A stretch of DNA of 64,000 nt from an uncultured Clostridia bacterium (GTDB lineage: Bacteria; Bacillota; Clostridia; Oscillospirales; Acutalibacteraceae), in contig CAKZZL010000037.1 of NCBI GenBank assembly GCA_937884995.1, forward strand, positions 62,001 through 126,000, written 5' to 3'. The notes beneath the pieces are model-generated. The model was not told where the DNA came from. It searched no databases and worked only from the letters and a program-made list of their open reading frames with translations. Positions 27,236 through 36,863 of this stretch are shown one piece after another; positions within the stretch are counted from its first letter, which is position 1, and every line of letters starts with the position of its first letter. Position numbers and translations under genes: made by a program.

Positions 27236-28993
27236 TTACCGCAATAATGAATTGATAAACGAATCAATGTCCGAAGATATTTCTTCAAATATTTCCGGCT
27301 TGTCATTCGGAATATCATATTTCATCTTGGCAAGACGATCGAAAAGTCCGCCTGATGTAAGCTGTGAAATAGGTATCTGGCGGGCTATTACTTCGCCTGA
27401 CCTTTTATATAAATGAAGAATCTCTCTCATCATGAGAAATTGCTTTTGCATAGGTACGTATGTGTCGTCCTGATGGAAGGCATTTTGCTGTAAGAAACCG
27501 ACTCTTATGACTCTTGCTATCTCAATTATCAGCTTTTGATTGTCAGGGAGCATATCGGCACCTATGAGTTTTACAATTTCCATAAGATTGCTCTCTTCAG
27601 CCAATATTGCGGAGATTTCCGTTCTGTATGTGAAAAAGTCCGGGCTGACATTCTCGTCATACCATGCCTTTAAGTCATCCGTATATTCACTATATGAATT
27701 CATCCAGTTTATGGCAGGGTAGTGACGTGCATATGCAAGTGACTTGTCAAGTGCCCAGAAACATCTGGTGAATCTCTTTGTATTCTGGGTTACAGGCTCA
27801 GAAAAGTCTGAACCCTGGGGAGAAACGGCACCGATAAGAGTGACAGAACCCTCACTGCCGTTAAGGTTTTCAAAATATCCGCTTCTTTCATAGAATTCGG
27901 AAAGTCTTGAGGGCAGATATGCAGGGAAACCTTCGTCTGCAGGCATTTCCTCAAGTCGTCCGGATATTTCTCTCAAAGCTTCCGCCCAACGTGATGTCGA
28001 GTCTGCCATAAGGGCTGTATGATAACCCATATCACGATAATATTCAGCCAAGGTTATTCCGGTATAAATAGAAGCTTCTCTGGCTGCAACAGGCATGTTT
28101 GATGTGTTAGCTATGAGTATGGTTCTGTCAAGAAGAGACTTTGCAGTTCTCGGATCAACAAGTTCTGAGAACTCATTGAGCACCTGTGTCATCTCATTGC
28201 CACGTTCACCGCATCCGACATATATGATAATATCTGCATCGCACCATTTAGCGAGCTGATGCTGAGTCATTGTTTTGCCTGTACCAAAACCGCCCGGTAT
28301 TGCTGCTGCTCCGCCTTTTGCAACGGGAAAGAGTGTATCTATGATTCTCTGACCTGTGATGAGCGGACGTGTCAAAGGCAAACGATTTGCGGTGGGTCTG
28401 GGCCTTCGTATAGGCCAGCGCTGGGCAAGACCGATTTCATGTGTCTGACCTTTCTCGTCCTTTATTTCGATAATTGTATCATTGATTGTATATTCGCCGG
28501 CTTCTGCAACTTTTGTAACTTCTCCGCTAAGCGTAGGGGGAAGCATTGATTTATGTGCTATGACATCAGTTTCAGGACAACTTGCAAAAATATCTCCGCC
28601 TTTTATCTTGTCTCCGACTTTGACAAGGGGTGTTACTGACCAAACTTTCTTTTCGTCAATGGAAGATAAGTTGATTCCTCTTGATATAAAGGGACCGGAG
28701 ACATCTTCAATTTTTTCAAGCGGTCTTTCAATACCGTCAAAGATATTCTTGAGCAAACCGGGTCCTAAAATTACACTCATAGGGGATCCTGTCGGAGTTA
28801 CAGGCTCACCCGGACGAAGACCTGCCGTCTCTTCATAAACCTGGATGGTTGTAAAGTCTTCATCTATTTTAATTACTTCTCCTACAAGTCCTATCTTGCC
28901 TACATAGACAGTTTCCATGATTTGCAGAGAAGTCTTTCCTTTAATTGTGACTACAGGCCCGTTAATGCCATAAATTATATATTCTGTTGACAT
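27236..28993 (-). CDS. atpA: V-type ATP synthase catalytic subunit A
   Basis: 585-aa catalytic subunit. The P-loop is intact (GGFGTGKT, residues 234-241), as are GCGERGNEM, the Walker B region and the signature MADSTSRWAEALREISGRLE. It contains the roughly 90-residue non-homologous insert before the P-loop that separates A from F-type beta. Together with B it forms the A3B3 head, which uses ATP to pump H+ or Na+ or runs in reverse. Confidence 0.98.
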   Translation of the reverse strand: MSTEYIIYGINGPVVTIKGKTSLQIMETVYVGKIGLVGEVIKIDEDFTTIQVYEETAGLRPGEPVTPTGSPMSVILGPGLLKNIFDGIERPLEKIEDVSGPFISRGINLSSIDEKKVWSVTPLVKVGDKIKGGDIFASCPETDVIAHKSMLPPTLSGEVTKVAEAGEYTINDTIIEIKDEKGQTHEIGLAQRWPIRRPRPTANRLPLTRPLITGQRIIDTLFPVAKGGAAAIPGGFGTGKTMTQHQLAKWCDADIIIYVGCGERGNEMTQVLNEFSELVDPRTAKSLLDRTILIANTSNMPVAAREASIYTGITLAEYYRDMGYHTALMADSTSRWAEALREISGRLEEMPADEGFPAYLPSRLSEFYERSGYFENLNGSEGSVTLIGAVSPQGSDFSEPVTQNTKRFTRCFWALDKSLAYARHYPAINWMNSYSEYTDDLKAWYDENVSPDFFTYRTEISAILAEESNLMEIVKLIGADMLPDNQKLIIEIARVIRVGFLQQNAFHQDDTYVPMQKQFLMMREILHLYKRSGEVIARQIPISQLTSGGLFDRLAKMKYDIPNDKPEIFEEISSDIDSFINSLLR

Positions 28994-29002
28994 GTTATCA
29001 CC

Positions 29003-29584
29003 TTAAATGTTGTCAAAATCTACGCTCTTATGGAATTCCGTGCGTTGTTGAGATACTCTGCAGTCGATGGTATCGTCAGCCCGTATAGCAGCAGAACTGT
29101 CGGTTGCTGCAATGCCGCCCAATATAATGGTGGCATCTTCGGAGATTGATACATCGCCAAGTATCTTCTTTAATTCATCGCTGTATTTAAGATCGTCAGC
29201 TCTGAGATAATATTTGCCATTTTCACCGACAGCTTCTTTAAGACTCAGTGCGCTTTTTTTAAGGAATTCAAGATATGAATCTGAATTTGTAAATTCAGTA
29301 ATCTTAGAATCAAGCTCATCAAAAACCTTGTCTATATAATCATTTTTGATTTTGAGAAGAGATGTCTGCTTCTGAGCTTCATATGTCGTAATTTGATTAT
29401 TGACGCCCGAATCTATGCGAACTTTTTCTGCGGAAAGGCGTTTTTTCATATCTTTGCTTGATTTTTTTTGATATATGGAAACACTTTTGTTATATGTGTT
29501 CTGGGCCTTGTTATTTAAGTCAGTACACTTCTTGTTTGCGTTGTCATTGACTGTTTTTAAGAATATATCAAGACGTGATGCCAA
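29003..29584 (-). CDS. atpE: V-type ATP synthase subunit E (peripheral stalk)
   Basis: 193 aa. The first ~90 residues are charged and helical (NDNANKKCTDLNNKAQNTYN, KSSKDMKKRLSAEKVRIDSG), typical of the stator coiled coil, followed by a small globular C-terminal domain with TIILGGIAATDSSAAIRADD. It starts with TTG after AAGGAGG. The sequence is divergent, so the call rests on structure and on its place between F and A. Confidence 0.85.
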   Translation of the reverse strand: MASRLDIFLKTVNDNANKKCTDLNNKAQNTYNKSVSIYQKKSSKDMKKRLSAEKVRIDSGVNNQITTYEAQKQTSLLKIKNDYIDKVFDELDSKITEFTNSDSYLEFLKKSALSLKEAVGENGKYYLRADDLKYSDELKKILGDVSISEDATIILGGIAATDSSAAIRADDTIDCRVSQQRTEFHKSVDFDNI

Positions 29585-29596
29585 GATAACGCCTCC

Positions 29597-29902
29597 TTAA
29601 ATCTTTATTCCGACTGCGTTACGGATGTATTCCGTAACAGAGTCTGATGAGCTTGCATCAGGGTTGGAATCAGGAATTTCCAATATGAGAGGGAACTTGT
29701 TCTTTTTTAATTTCCAGAAGTACTCTTTGCACATATTGTTTACGGTAGGAGTAAGAAGCAAAATGCCGACTTCCGGATCTTTTAGTATCTGCTCGGTCTT
29801 TTCTGCCACTTCCTGAGCGTTTGAGACAAGCGCTCCTTCAATGCCTGCAAGTCTTAAACCTGTAAGCGCATCCTGATTATCCGATAATAGATAAAGTTTC
29901 AT
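29597..29902 (-). CDS. atpF: V-type ATP synthase subunit F
   Basis: 101-aa rotor-stalk protein with a Rossmann-like fold. Patterns: LLSDNQDALTGLRLAGIEG, EVGILLLTPTVNNM and FPLILEIPD. Size and gene position (between K and E) fit the V/A-type operon order. Confidence 0.9.
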   Translation of the reverse strand: MKLYLLSDNQDALTGLRLAGIEGALVSNAQEVAEKTEQILKDPEVGILLLTPTVNNMCKEYFWKLKKNKFPLILEIPDSNPDASSSDSVTEYIRNAVGIKI

Positions 29903-29904
29903 CT

Positions 29905-30282
29905 TTATACCTTCTGGAGAATAAGAATTGAAATAACAACGCCATAAAGGGCAATTGATTCTCCAAGGGCAACAAATATGATTGATTTACCGAAGGATTT
30001 AGGATCTTCTGCCGTTGCTGCGATAGCTGCAGGAGCGCCTGCGGCAACTGCGATACCGCCGCCGATACCTGCAAGGCTTGTAACGACTGCTGCTGCAAGA
30101 AGGCCCATGCCCTTTGCAAAACCGCTGTCCTCGCTTGTCTCAGCAGTTTCAGTTGTATCAGCTGTCTCTGCCTTTGTTGTATCTGAATCACTGCTTCCTG
30201 CTGCATATGCAAATAGTGCAAGTGAGGATACCAAAATTACAATGATTGCTGTGATTAAAACCAAATTCCTTAATTTTTTCAT
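29905..30282 (-). CDS. atpK: V-type ATP synthase subunit K (rotor ring) with N-terminal extension
   Basis: 125 aa. Residues about 57-125 are one helical hairpin of a c-ring subunit: GMGLLAAAVVTSLAGIGGGI, then SIIFVALGESIALYGVVISI, where the Glu of LGES is the ion-carrying carboxylate. Before it are a hydrophobic segment that looks like a signal (LVLITAIIVILVSSLALFAY, then A) and about 30 residues rich in Thr, Ser, Glu and Asp. The start overlaps the subunit I stop by four bases, so the extension is real in the sequence. The helix 1 glutamine typical of Na+-binding rings is not obvious, so the coupling ion is undecided. Confidence 0.9.
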   Translation of the reverse strand: MKKLRNLVLITAIIVILVSSLALFAYAAGSSDSDTTKAETADTTETAETSEDSGFAKGMGLLAAAVVTSLAGIGGGIAVAAGAPAAIAATAEDPKSFGKSIIFVALGESIALYGVVISILILQKV

Positions 30283-32228
30283 TTTTTTATACCTCCGATA
30301 GAGAATTGTTTATTTGTGAATGGGATAAATGGCCTTCCGTCCCCTTTATAGAACCTCGAGAACATCTCATAATATTCAAGCCTTAATGCCTGAATTCCGG
30401 TGAGAAGACCCTCAAGGGCAATAACTAAAATGTTGCCGAGTATGATTACAAATATATTTTCGTTTTCTCCCGCAAGTGAGAATACAACCATCATCATGCC
30501 GGCATGTACAAGTACGAATGCGCCGACTCTCAGGAAAGAAACTGTATTACTCAGATAGGAGAGGACACACTCAAGAAGTTCAAAAATATTTTGAAGGAGG
30601 AAGTCTCCTATGCTTTCGGGTTTCCAGTCAGGATGTTTGTCGATTATACCTATGGGGATTTCTTTAATAACCAGAATTATGAGACCGGTTATTAAAACAG
30701 CAAAACACACTTTTGTAGGAATAGGTGAATATGCTTTCATAAAGCCCGATGCTAGGTTTACTGCAGATATGTATACACAAAGTCCTACAAGCCCGTTATG
30801 GCTGAAGATAGCTTCGCCGATTTTTTTGTTTTTGATTGATGCATAGGTTCCAAGACAAATAGCCAAAGCCGTAAGTGCAATGCCAATGCAGATTGCAAAA
30901 AGAAGTACAGTGCCTACAGAGTCCATGACTGACAAGGGCTTGGATGATAATCCAATCATCTTGTATACCGGATCGAGTAGTTCTTCATAGCCGAAGACGC
31001 TTCCGAATAGGAAACCGAAAATCATTGAGGACAGTCCGCACGGAATAAGAATCTTGCCAAGTCCCATATGCTTGAATTTGTACATTAAAAATCCTATTAA
31101 GGCAAGTACAAATCCCTGTCCCATATCGCCGAACATGATGCCGAACATCAATGTATAAGTGATTGCCACAAATGTTGAAACGTCGATATCTGTATATGAA
31201 GGGGTTCCGTACATATCAACATAGAAGTTATATGGATCAACCAGATATTTAAGCAAACCGCGTTTTCGTCTTATCTTGACGGGAGGTGAGTCTGTATCTG
31301 TGTTTGGATCTGAAAACTCAAGTTCCAGTGAAGGAATATCGGAAAGGATTTTTTTGATCTTTTCTTCTTTTGAAGAGGTCAGCCAGCCTGCCAGCATGAA
31401 ATAGTGAGGGTTACTTACGGAATATGATTTAATCTTCTCAATCTTGTCATATGCGTAAAGTTTTGAATATGCCAGATTTATAAAGTTTGTTTCGCTCGCA
31501 AGTACATCTGCGACTCTTTTATCTATTTCCGAGAGCTGTGACTGAATGATTTTCAAATTGCTTTTAAGTTCATCAATCAGCTCTGCGATAGTACCGGATG
31601 CACCGGGGATTTCTATCTTTTCAAAAAGAAGAAGAGCAAACACACCGTCAACTTCGTCCAGCCTGTTCTTAAGGGCGAAATATGTACCCCAGCAGTCTTC
31701 TTTATCAGTCTTGCAAGGCACAAAATAGAAATAGGGATATTTCTTGAACAAAGCATCAAGCTTTTGCATATTTTCTTTCGGCATACGTCCGAAACGTACT
31801 TTTATGTAATCAAGCTTCGCTATATCGTCCAGTTTTGCGGGAAAATCAGAAAAATAGTTCAACTTTGTGATTGTTTCTTCGCATAAATCTTTCTGCTGCA
31901 TAAGAGTTTCCTGCTCTTGTGTTACTCCTATGCCTTGCTTTTGAAGACTTGCAAGATGCTCGCCTTCTTCTTCCGTGAAAGGACTCAGCGCCGTGTCAGG
32001 CATATATGTGATTTTTAAGTCATATTGTTCGCTTGCTTGCTCCAAAGCGTCAAGTATCTCTGTATATCTATTGCTTTCACCATATGGTATAAAGCCAAGA
32101 GATGATGAGATATATTTGCCTATCTGCTCAGGTTGAAAACAGCCGGATTCAAAAAGCTTTACTGCTACATTTTGCAACTTGTCGTTATTTCCGCTTATCT
32201 TCAGCAAACGCATTTTTTCAACAGACAT
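30279..32228 (-). CDS. atpI: V-type ATP synthase subunit I (stator membrane subunit a)
   Basis: 649 aa. The N-terminal half is a charged cytoplasmic arm that meets the peripheral stalks; the C-terminal half has about seven helices. Family patterns include FGIMFGDMGQGFVLALIGF and SNTVSFLRVGAFVLVHAGM, which includes the conserved arginine facing the rotor ring. The ATG at 32228 overlaps the subunit C stop (TGATG). Confidence 0.95.
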   Translation of the reverse strand: MSVEKMRLLKISGNNDKLQNVAVKLFESGCFQPEQIGKYISSSLGFIPYGESNRYTEILDALEQASEQYDLKITYMPDTALSPFTEEEGEHLASLQKQGIGVTQEQETLMQQKDLCEETITKLNYFSDFPAKLDDIAKLDYIKVRFGRMPKENMQKLDALFKKYPYFYFVPCKTDKEDCWGTYFALKNRLDEVDGVFALLLFEKIEIPGASGTIAELIDELKSNLKIIQSQLSEIDKRVADVLASETNFINLAYSKLYAYDKIEKIKSYSVSNPHYFMLAGWLTSSKEEKIKKILSDIPSLELEFSDPNTDTDSPPVKIRRKRGLLKYLVDPYNFYVDMYGTPSYTDIDVSTFVAITYTLMFGIMFGDMGQGFVLALIGFLMYKFKHMGLGKILIPCGLSSMIFGFLFGSVFGYEELLDPVYKMIGLSSKPLSVMDSVGTVLLFAICIGIALTALAICLGTYASIKNKKIGEAIFSHNGLVGLCVYISAVNLASGFMKAYSPIPTKVCFAVLITGLIILVIKEIPIGIIDKHPDWKPESIGDFLLQNIFELLECVLSYLSNTVSFLRVGAFVLVHAGMMMVVFSLAGENENIFVIILGNILVIALEGLLTGIQALRLEYYEMFSRFYKGDGRPFIPFTNKQFSIGGIKK

Positions 32229-33271
32229 CAAATCCCTCCTTTCACAAGTATTTCGTCTATTTCGTCAGGGCTTAGTCCGTATTTGATGCCCTCGATGATA
32301 TGTATAAGATTTTGTACTTCGTATTCCGAGTAAGTGTGGTATGAGAAAACACAAAGCAACGGATTTTGACTGTAGCGTATGTTTTGTTTGCTGACACTGA
32401 CCAGAATCTGATTTAAGATCTTGTCTATATGTTCAAAATCATCTATGCCTTCAAAATGCTTTCTATATACCGAATTTTTCAATACATCGACTACTTCATC
32501 AGCCGTATTTGCATCATATAAAGTCTGGATTTCCTTGTCGCTGAAAGCAGTGACGGATGTAACAAGAAGCCTTGATTTATATATGTTGCTTTGAGGATAA
32601 TTTGCGACACTCCTGTAAATTGATTCTATCGTTTTTGCATCCGACAGCAATTTAAGGTAACTCAGCAATTCATCTTTGCTCTTGCCTTTGATTTTATCTT
32701 CAATTCTCTTGACAGCATTCTCATAAATGAAATTGAAGAGAACACTTTCAAGCGGGGCCAGACCTATATTTTCGATACCATGTGAAATTAAAGGACCTAC
32801 ACGTTTTTTGTATGGGGTGTTATCAAGTGTACGATAGAGCTCATCAAACGATCTTGCTCTTTGAAGTGTGTAGCCGTTCACGGATTGATTTTTGGCATAA
32901 AAGTCAGGCCTTACGAAAAGATCATCTATGGTGTCTGTATCAAGATATCTTGCACAATAGAGGATCATTTCCACTTCATCACACTCTATAAAGTATCTGT
33001 AGAGACTTTCACCCAAAAACATCTCCATCCTGCAAAGCGAAGAGAAAATTTCAAGTTCGGCATGCTTTACGGCAGATTCAAGACGTTCCGGTGTGACTTT
33101 TGTGCCCGGGCTTAGCTTCAGGTGAGGCCCATATTGAGAATTTGCTTTTAAATAAGCTAGAATCTCATCATTGCCCTTGAGCCCCGAAAGTGCCCGGTAA
33201 TCATCGTCTGAAAGCCTTCTTGAATACATTACATGAACTTTTGCCAGCAGTGCGTTTTCTGTTTGTTTCAT
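32228..33271 (-). CDS. atpC: V-type ATP synthase subunit C
   Basis: 347-aa all-helical funnel that links the rotor shaft to the K ring (the d-subunit equivalent). Patterns such as LLAKVHVMYSRRLSDDDY at the N-terminus and the repeated helical YxxxL blocks fit the family. The ATG at 33271 follows AAGGAAGTGA; a TTG at 33295 would lie ahead of the ribosome site, so it is rejected. Confidence 0.9.
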   Translation of the reverse strand: MKQTENALLAKVHVMYSRRLSDDDYRALSGLKGNDEILAYLKANSQYGPHLKLSPGTKVTPERLESAVKHAELEIFSSLCRMEMFLGESLYRYFIECDEVEMILYCARYLDTDTIDDLFVRPDFYAKNQSVNGYTLQRARSFDELYRTLDNTPYKKRVGPLISHGIENIGLAPLESVLFNFIYENAVKRIEDKIKGKSKDELLSYLKLLSDAKTIESIYRSVANYPQSNIYKSRLLVTSVTAFSDKEIQTLYDANTADEVVDVLKNSVYRKHFEGIDDFEHIDKILNQILVSVSKQNIRYSQNPLLCVFSYHTYSEYEVQNLIHIIEGIKYGLSPDEIDEILVKGGI

Positions 33272-33306
33272 TTCCCGGATCACTTCCTTTTGCAAAAGCT
33301 TATGTC

Positions 33307-33615
33307 CTATTCGATGACCTTGGCAAAGAGTTTGTCGGATAAGTCTTTCTGACCAGACTCTAATTCTTCCAAGAGATTTGCCTCGATCTTTTCATATTTT
33401 TTATCGATTCTGCTCATTTCACTTTCGAGTCTTGCAGCAGCTTTTTCACGGGTTTCGGCAACACTGCTTTCATACTCGTCATTGAGCTTTTTATCAATAT
33501 CTTTTTTGGCAGCGGAAATCTCATCCTGAATATGATCAAGACGGTCTTTTTTTTTGCTTATTTTATCTCTGATATCTTCTTCTGTGTCAAGAATTCTTTG
33601 AATGGTGTCATCCAT
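33307..33615 (-). CDS. V-type ATP synthase subunit G/H-like coiled-coil protein
   Basis: 102 aa, almost entirely charged helix (RILDTEEDIRDKISKKKDRL, KKLNDEYESSVAETREKAAA), expected to pair with subunit E as the peripheral stalk. It is the first gene of the ATPase operon. The ATG at 33615 follows AGGTGG; the GTG at 33627 overlaps that ribosome site and is not likely. Identity rests on composition and position, since these subunits have little sequence conservation. Confidence 0.75.
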   Translation of the reverse strand: MDDTIQRILDTEEDIRDKISKKKDRLDHIQDEISAAKKDIDKKLNDEYESSVAETREKAAARLESEMSRIDKKYEKIEANLLEELESGQKDLSDKLFAKVIE

Positions 33616-33644
33616 GAAAAAAACCACCTTTCCAGATAAAGATA

Positions 33645-33673
33645 ATTATACTCTTTTTATATATATCTAACAA
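33645..33673 (-). promoter_or_regulatory. promoter of the V-ATPase operon
   Basis: On the minus strand TTGTTA (plus 33668-33673), 17 bases, perfect TATAAT (plus 33645-33650), 30 bases before the first ATG. Confidence 0.75.
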
Positions 33674-33739
33674 GGGCAATTTATACAAATTTGAGCCTTA
33701 ACTTTCTACAAAAAGCAAGCACTTTTGAGACTTTTTTGT

Positions 33740-33768
33740 TTGTATCATCTCTATAATTATGGTATACT
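33740..33768 (+). promoter_or_regulatory. promoter of the GH13 glucosidase operon
   Basis: TTGTAT (33740-33745), 17 bases, TATACT (33763-33768), 30 bases before the ATG at 33799. A perfect TATAAT at 33752-33757 is a possible alternative -10 without a matching -35. Confidence 0.55.
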
Positions 33769-33798
33769 AAGTTAAATATATGTTGAGAGGTGTTTTTG

Positions 33799-35460
33799 AT
33801 GGATAACAATTGGTATAAAGAATTAGTCGTATATCAGATTTGGTGCAGAAGTTTCAAGGATGGAGACGGGGACGGAATAGGAGACCTCCACGGCGTGCTG
33901 GAGAAACTTGATTACATTCAGTCGCTGGGAGCTACAGCAATATGGTTCTCACCGATATATCCATCACCCAATGCTGACTACGGATATGATATTGCGGACT
34001 ACAAGGACATAAATCCGGAGTATGGAGACCTGAAACTTTTCAGGAAAATATTGAACGAAGCCCATAAACGCGGAATGAAGGTCATAATGGACCTTGTTGT
34101 AAACCATACATCTGATGAACATCAATGGTTTATAGAGGGCAAAAAGTCCAAGGACAATCCTTATCATGATTACTATTTCTGGAGAGACGGAAAAGGAGAC
34201 AATCCTCCAAATAACTGGCTGTCAACATTTGAGGGTGGCGCATGGGAGTATGATGAGAATCTTGACCAATACTACCTACATGTTTTCTCCAAGAAACAGC
34301 CTGACCTTAATATGGATAACCCGAAAGTCAGGGAAGAAGTCAAAGACATCATGCGTTTCTGGCTTGATATGGGCGTTGACGGCTTCCGAGAGGATGTTAT
34401 CACATTTATATCAAAGGCAGAAGGTCTTCCCAACGGATTCCCGCTGCCTATTGCAACAGGTATTGAGCATTACAAGAAGGGACCTCATGTACATGAGTAT
34501 TTGAAGGAGTTCAGACATGATGTCATAGACAAATATGACTGCTTTGTAGTCGGTGAGTCCCCGATGTCAAATTCACAGGACTGTCTGGAATTCACTGCCG
34601 GTGATGACCATGAGCTTGATATGATGATAGGATTTGACCATATGGAAGCAGACTGCTTTATGACAGATACCATCCATATGCCGTTCTCACTTAAAAAACT
34701 CAAGAAAGCATTTACACATTGGCAGGATGACCTTGCAGGCAAGGCGTGGAACTGCCTATATATAGAAAACCATGATCATCCTAGAATCGTAAGCAGATAC
34801 GGTTCAGAAAAATATCATGATGAAAGTGCAAAGATGCTTGCAACCATGTGCTATATGCAATCAGGCACACCCTTTATTTATCAAGGTCAGGAAATAGGAA
34901 TGACCAATATAACCTTAGACAGTATTGATCAGTTTAAGGATGTAGTTACATTCAATAACGAAAGACTTTTCAAGAAATTAGGCCTTTCCGACCAAAGATA
35001 TCTGAAGATCGCCAACAAAACATCAAGAGAAAATGCAAGAACTCCGGTTCAATGGGATTCGAGCGAAAATGCCGGCTTCTCAACAGCAGAGCCCTGGTTT
35101 AATGTAAATCCCAACTATACTCAAATCAACGTTGCAAGTCAGGAAGAAGATCCGAATTCAGTACTTAATTACTACAGAAAACTTATTAAATTCCGTCAAA
35201 GCCATAAGGTTGCTATCTATGGTGATTATAAAGAGCATCTTAAAAACAGCAGCCAGCTTTATGTTTATGAACGTAATCTCGACGGTGAAAGACTCCTGGT
35301 TGTCAGCTCGTTTACAGATAAGAGTGTAAAGTTCACTGCACCTGAGGGCTTTGATCTTTCAAAAGGAGAACTTGTACTTACAAACTATACAATTTCACCT
35401 ACACAGGGAACCAGCTTTGTTACACGTCCTTATGAAACACGGGTATATTATTTCAAGTAA
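33799..35460 (+). CDS. alpha-glucosidase / oligo-1,6-glucosidase, GH13
   Basis: 553-aa cytoplasmic glucosidase releasing glucose from small alpha-glucans. The order of motifs is YQIWCRSFKDGDGDGIGDL (calcium site), DLVVNHTSDEH, the nucleophile D199 in DGFREDVITF, the acid/base E253 in VVGESPM, and IENHDHPRI. Reading FRED instead of the usual FRMD is a small oddity. No signal peptide. The ATG at 33799 is preceded by GAGAGG at eight bases; the GTG at 33790 falls within the ribosome site. The sugar carrier gene follows after 15 bases, so uptake and cleavage are linked. Confidence 0.94.
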   Translation: MDNNWYKELVVYQIWCRSFKDGDGDGIGDLHGVLEKLDYIQSLGATAIWFSPIYPSPNADYGYDIADYKDINPEYGDLKLFRKILNEAHKRGMKVIMDLVVNHTSDEHQWFIEGKKSKDNPYHDYYFWRDGKGDNPPNNWLSTFEGGAWEYDENLDQYYLHVFSKKQPDLNMDNPKVREEVKDIMRFWLDMGVDGFREDVITFISKAEGLPNGFPLPIATGIEHYKKGPHVHEYLKEFRHDVIDKYDCFVVGESPMSNSQDCLEFTAGDDHELDMMIGFDHMEADCFMTDTIHMPFSLKKLKKAFTHWQDDLAGKAWNCLYIENHDHPRIVSRYGSEKYHDESAKMLATMCYMQSGTPFIYQGQEIGMTNITLDSIDQFKDVVTFNNERLFKKLGLSDQRYLKIANKTSRENARTPVQWDSSENAGFSTAEPWFNVNPNYTQINVASQEEDPNSVLNYYRKLIKFRQSHKVAIYGDYKEHLKNSSQLYVYERNLDGERLLVVSSFTDKSVKFTAPEGFDLSKGELVLTNYTISPTQGTSFVTRPYETRVYYFK

Positions 35461-35475
35461 TCAAAAGGTGAGAGA

Positions 35476-36834
35476 ATGAAAAAACTTACTGGACTTCAAT
35501 GGTTTAACCTTATACTTTTCGGCCTCATGGGACAAATCGCATGGGCCGTTGAAAATATGTACTTTAACACCTTCCTGTATAACTCGGTATACGGCGGGGC
35601 AAGCCAGACCACAGTGGACGGCGCCATCAATGTTATGGATGCCATAAGCAGGATGGTCGCTTTCAGCGCAGTTGCCGCAGTTGTCACAACCTTTATCATG
35701 GGAATACTCAGTGACAGGGTTAATACAAGAAAATGGTTTATTTCAATCGGATATATTCTTTGGGGAATTGTCACTGCCGCATTCAGCCTCATAAGCAGAG
35801 ATAATGTTGCTGCACTTTTCCATCTTTCCGATGAGATAAAGATACTCAATGCCACCGTCACAGCTGTTATTGTCATGGACTGTATCATGACATTTATGGG
35901 TTCAACCAGTAATGACTCAGCCTTTAATGCATGGGTAACAGATACAAGTAGCAGTGAAAACAGAGCTACGGTTGAAAGTGTACTTTCACTTTTGCCTGTT
36001 TTTGCCATGGTAATAGTTATGGCAATGGGCGGACTTGTAGGTTCGGTAGGTTATCCTGTTTTCTTTGCAAGTCTAGGCGGATTTGTCAGTCTGTGCGGCA
36101 TTGTTGGAATATTTACCATCAAGGATAACCGTGAAGGAAAGGCAGTAAGCGAAAGACAAAGCTTCATAAAAGAGTTTATTTACGGATTCAGACCATCTGT
36201 AATCAAGAAAAACAGAGGACTTTATCTGTCACTTCTTGCCATCTTCATATTCAATACCGCATATCAGGTATTCTTCCCGTATATTTTCATATATCTGCAG
36301 CATAAACTTGACTTCACAATGGATAAACTTATAGCCGGACTTACACCCATAACAATAGTTATAGGCCTCATTGTTGTGATTGCTGCAGTAGCCCTTATCA
36401 TTTCAATGGGCAAACTTATGGATAAATTCGGCAAAGACAAATTCATATATATATCTGTTGCCTTTTTCGTTATAGGGCTGGTGATTACAGGCTTCCAGAA
36501 AACACTCGGAGGCTTTGCAATCGGTGCTGCTGTTACACTCATAGGCTACGGACTTTTGATGATATTGCTCGGCGCAAGTATCAGGGACTTTACTCCTGAG
36601 GACAAGACAGGTATGTTCCAGGGCATACGTATGATATTCGTTGTCATGCTGCCTATGATTATAGGGCCGATAATAGGAAAAGAAATATGCAGAATATCAG
36701 AAATTACATATACCAATGAATACGGTGTGGTACAGGCTGCACCGGGATCTGTTATGTTCTTTGCTGCTGCAGTTGTCGGTATCTTCATACTGCTGCCTGT
36801 GGCTTTCTTAAAGAAACAAGGCTTGAAGAAATAA
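35476..36834 (+). CDS. MFS sugar carrier (GPH/SLC45-like)
   Basis: 452 aa with about twelve membrane helices. The N-terminus LTGLQWFNLILFGLMGQIAW and the loop GILSDRVNTRKWFISIGYI (MFS motif A variant) place it among GPH-type or SLC45-like sugar:cation symporters. The central loop carries FIKEFIYGFRPSVIKKNRG. It sits directly after the GH13 gene, which suggests maltose, isomaltose or a related alpha-glucoside as substrate; this is inference from context. Confidence 0.85.
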   Translation: MKKLTGLQWFNLILFGLMGQIAWAVENMYFNTFLYNSVYGGASQTTVDGAINVMDAISRMVAFSAVAAVVTTFIMGILSDRVNTRKWFISIGYILWGIVTAAFSLISRDNVAALFHLSDEIKILNATVTAVIVMDCIMTFMGSTSNDSAFNAWVTDTSSSENRATVESVLSLLPVFAMVIVMAMGGLVGSVGYPVFFASLGGFVSLCGIVGIFTIKDNREGKAVSERQSFIKEFIYGFRPSVIKKNRGLYLSLLAIFIFNTAYQVFFPYIFIYLQHKLDFTMDKLIAGLTPITIVIGLIVVIAAVALIISMGKLMDKFGKDKFIYISVAFFVIGLVITGFQKTLGGFAIGAAVTLIGYGLLMILLGASIRDFTPEDKTGMFQGIRMIFVVMLPMIIGPIIGKEICRISEITYTNEYGVVQAAPGSVMFFAAAVVGIFILLPVAFLKKQGLKK

Positions 36835-36863
36835 AAGGAAAAACGAGAAGGACGAAAGACTAA

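Noticed and set aside
29905..30282. Firm assignment of the ATPase as Na+- or H+-driven
   Set aside because: The Glu-Ser of LGES fits Na+ rings, but the usual helix 1 glutamine is not seen, so the ion cannot be called.
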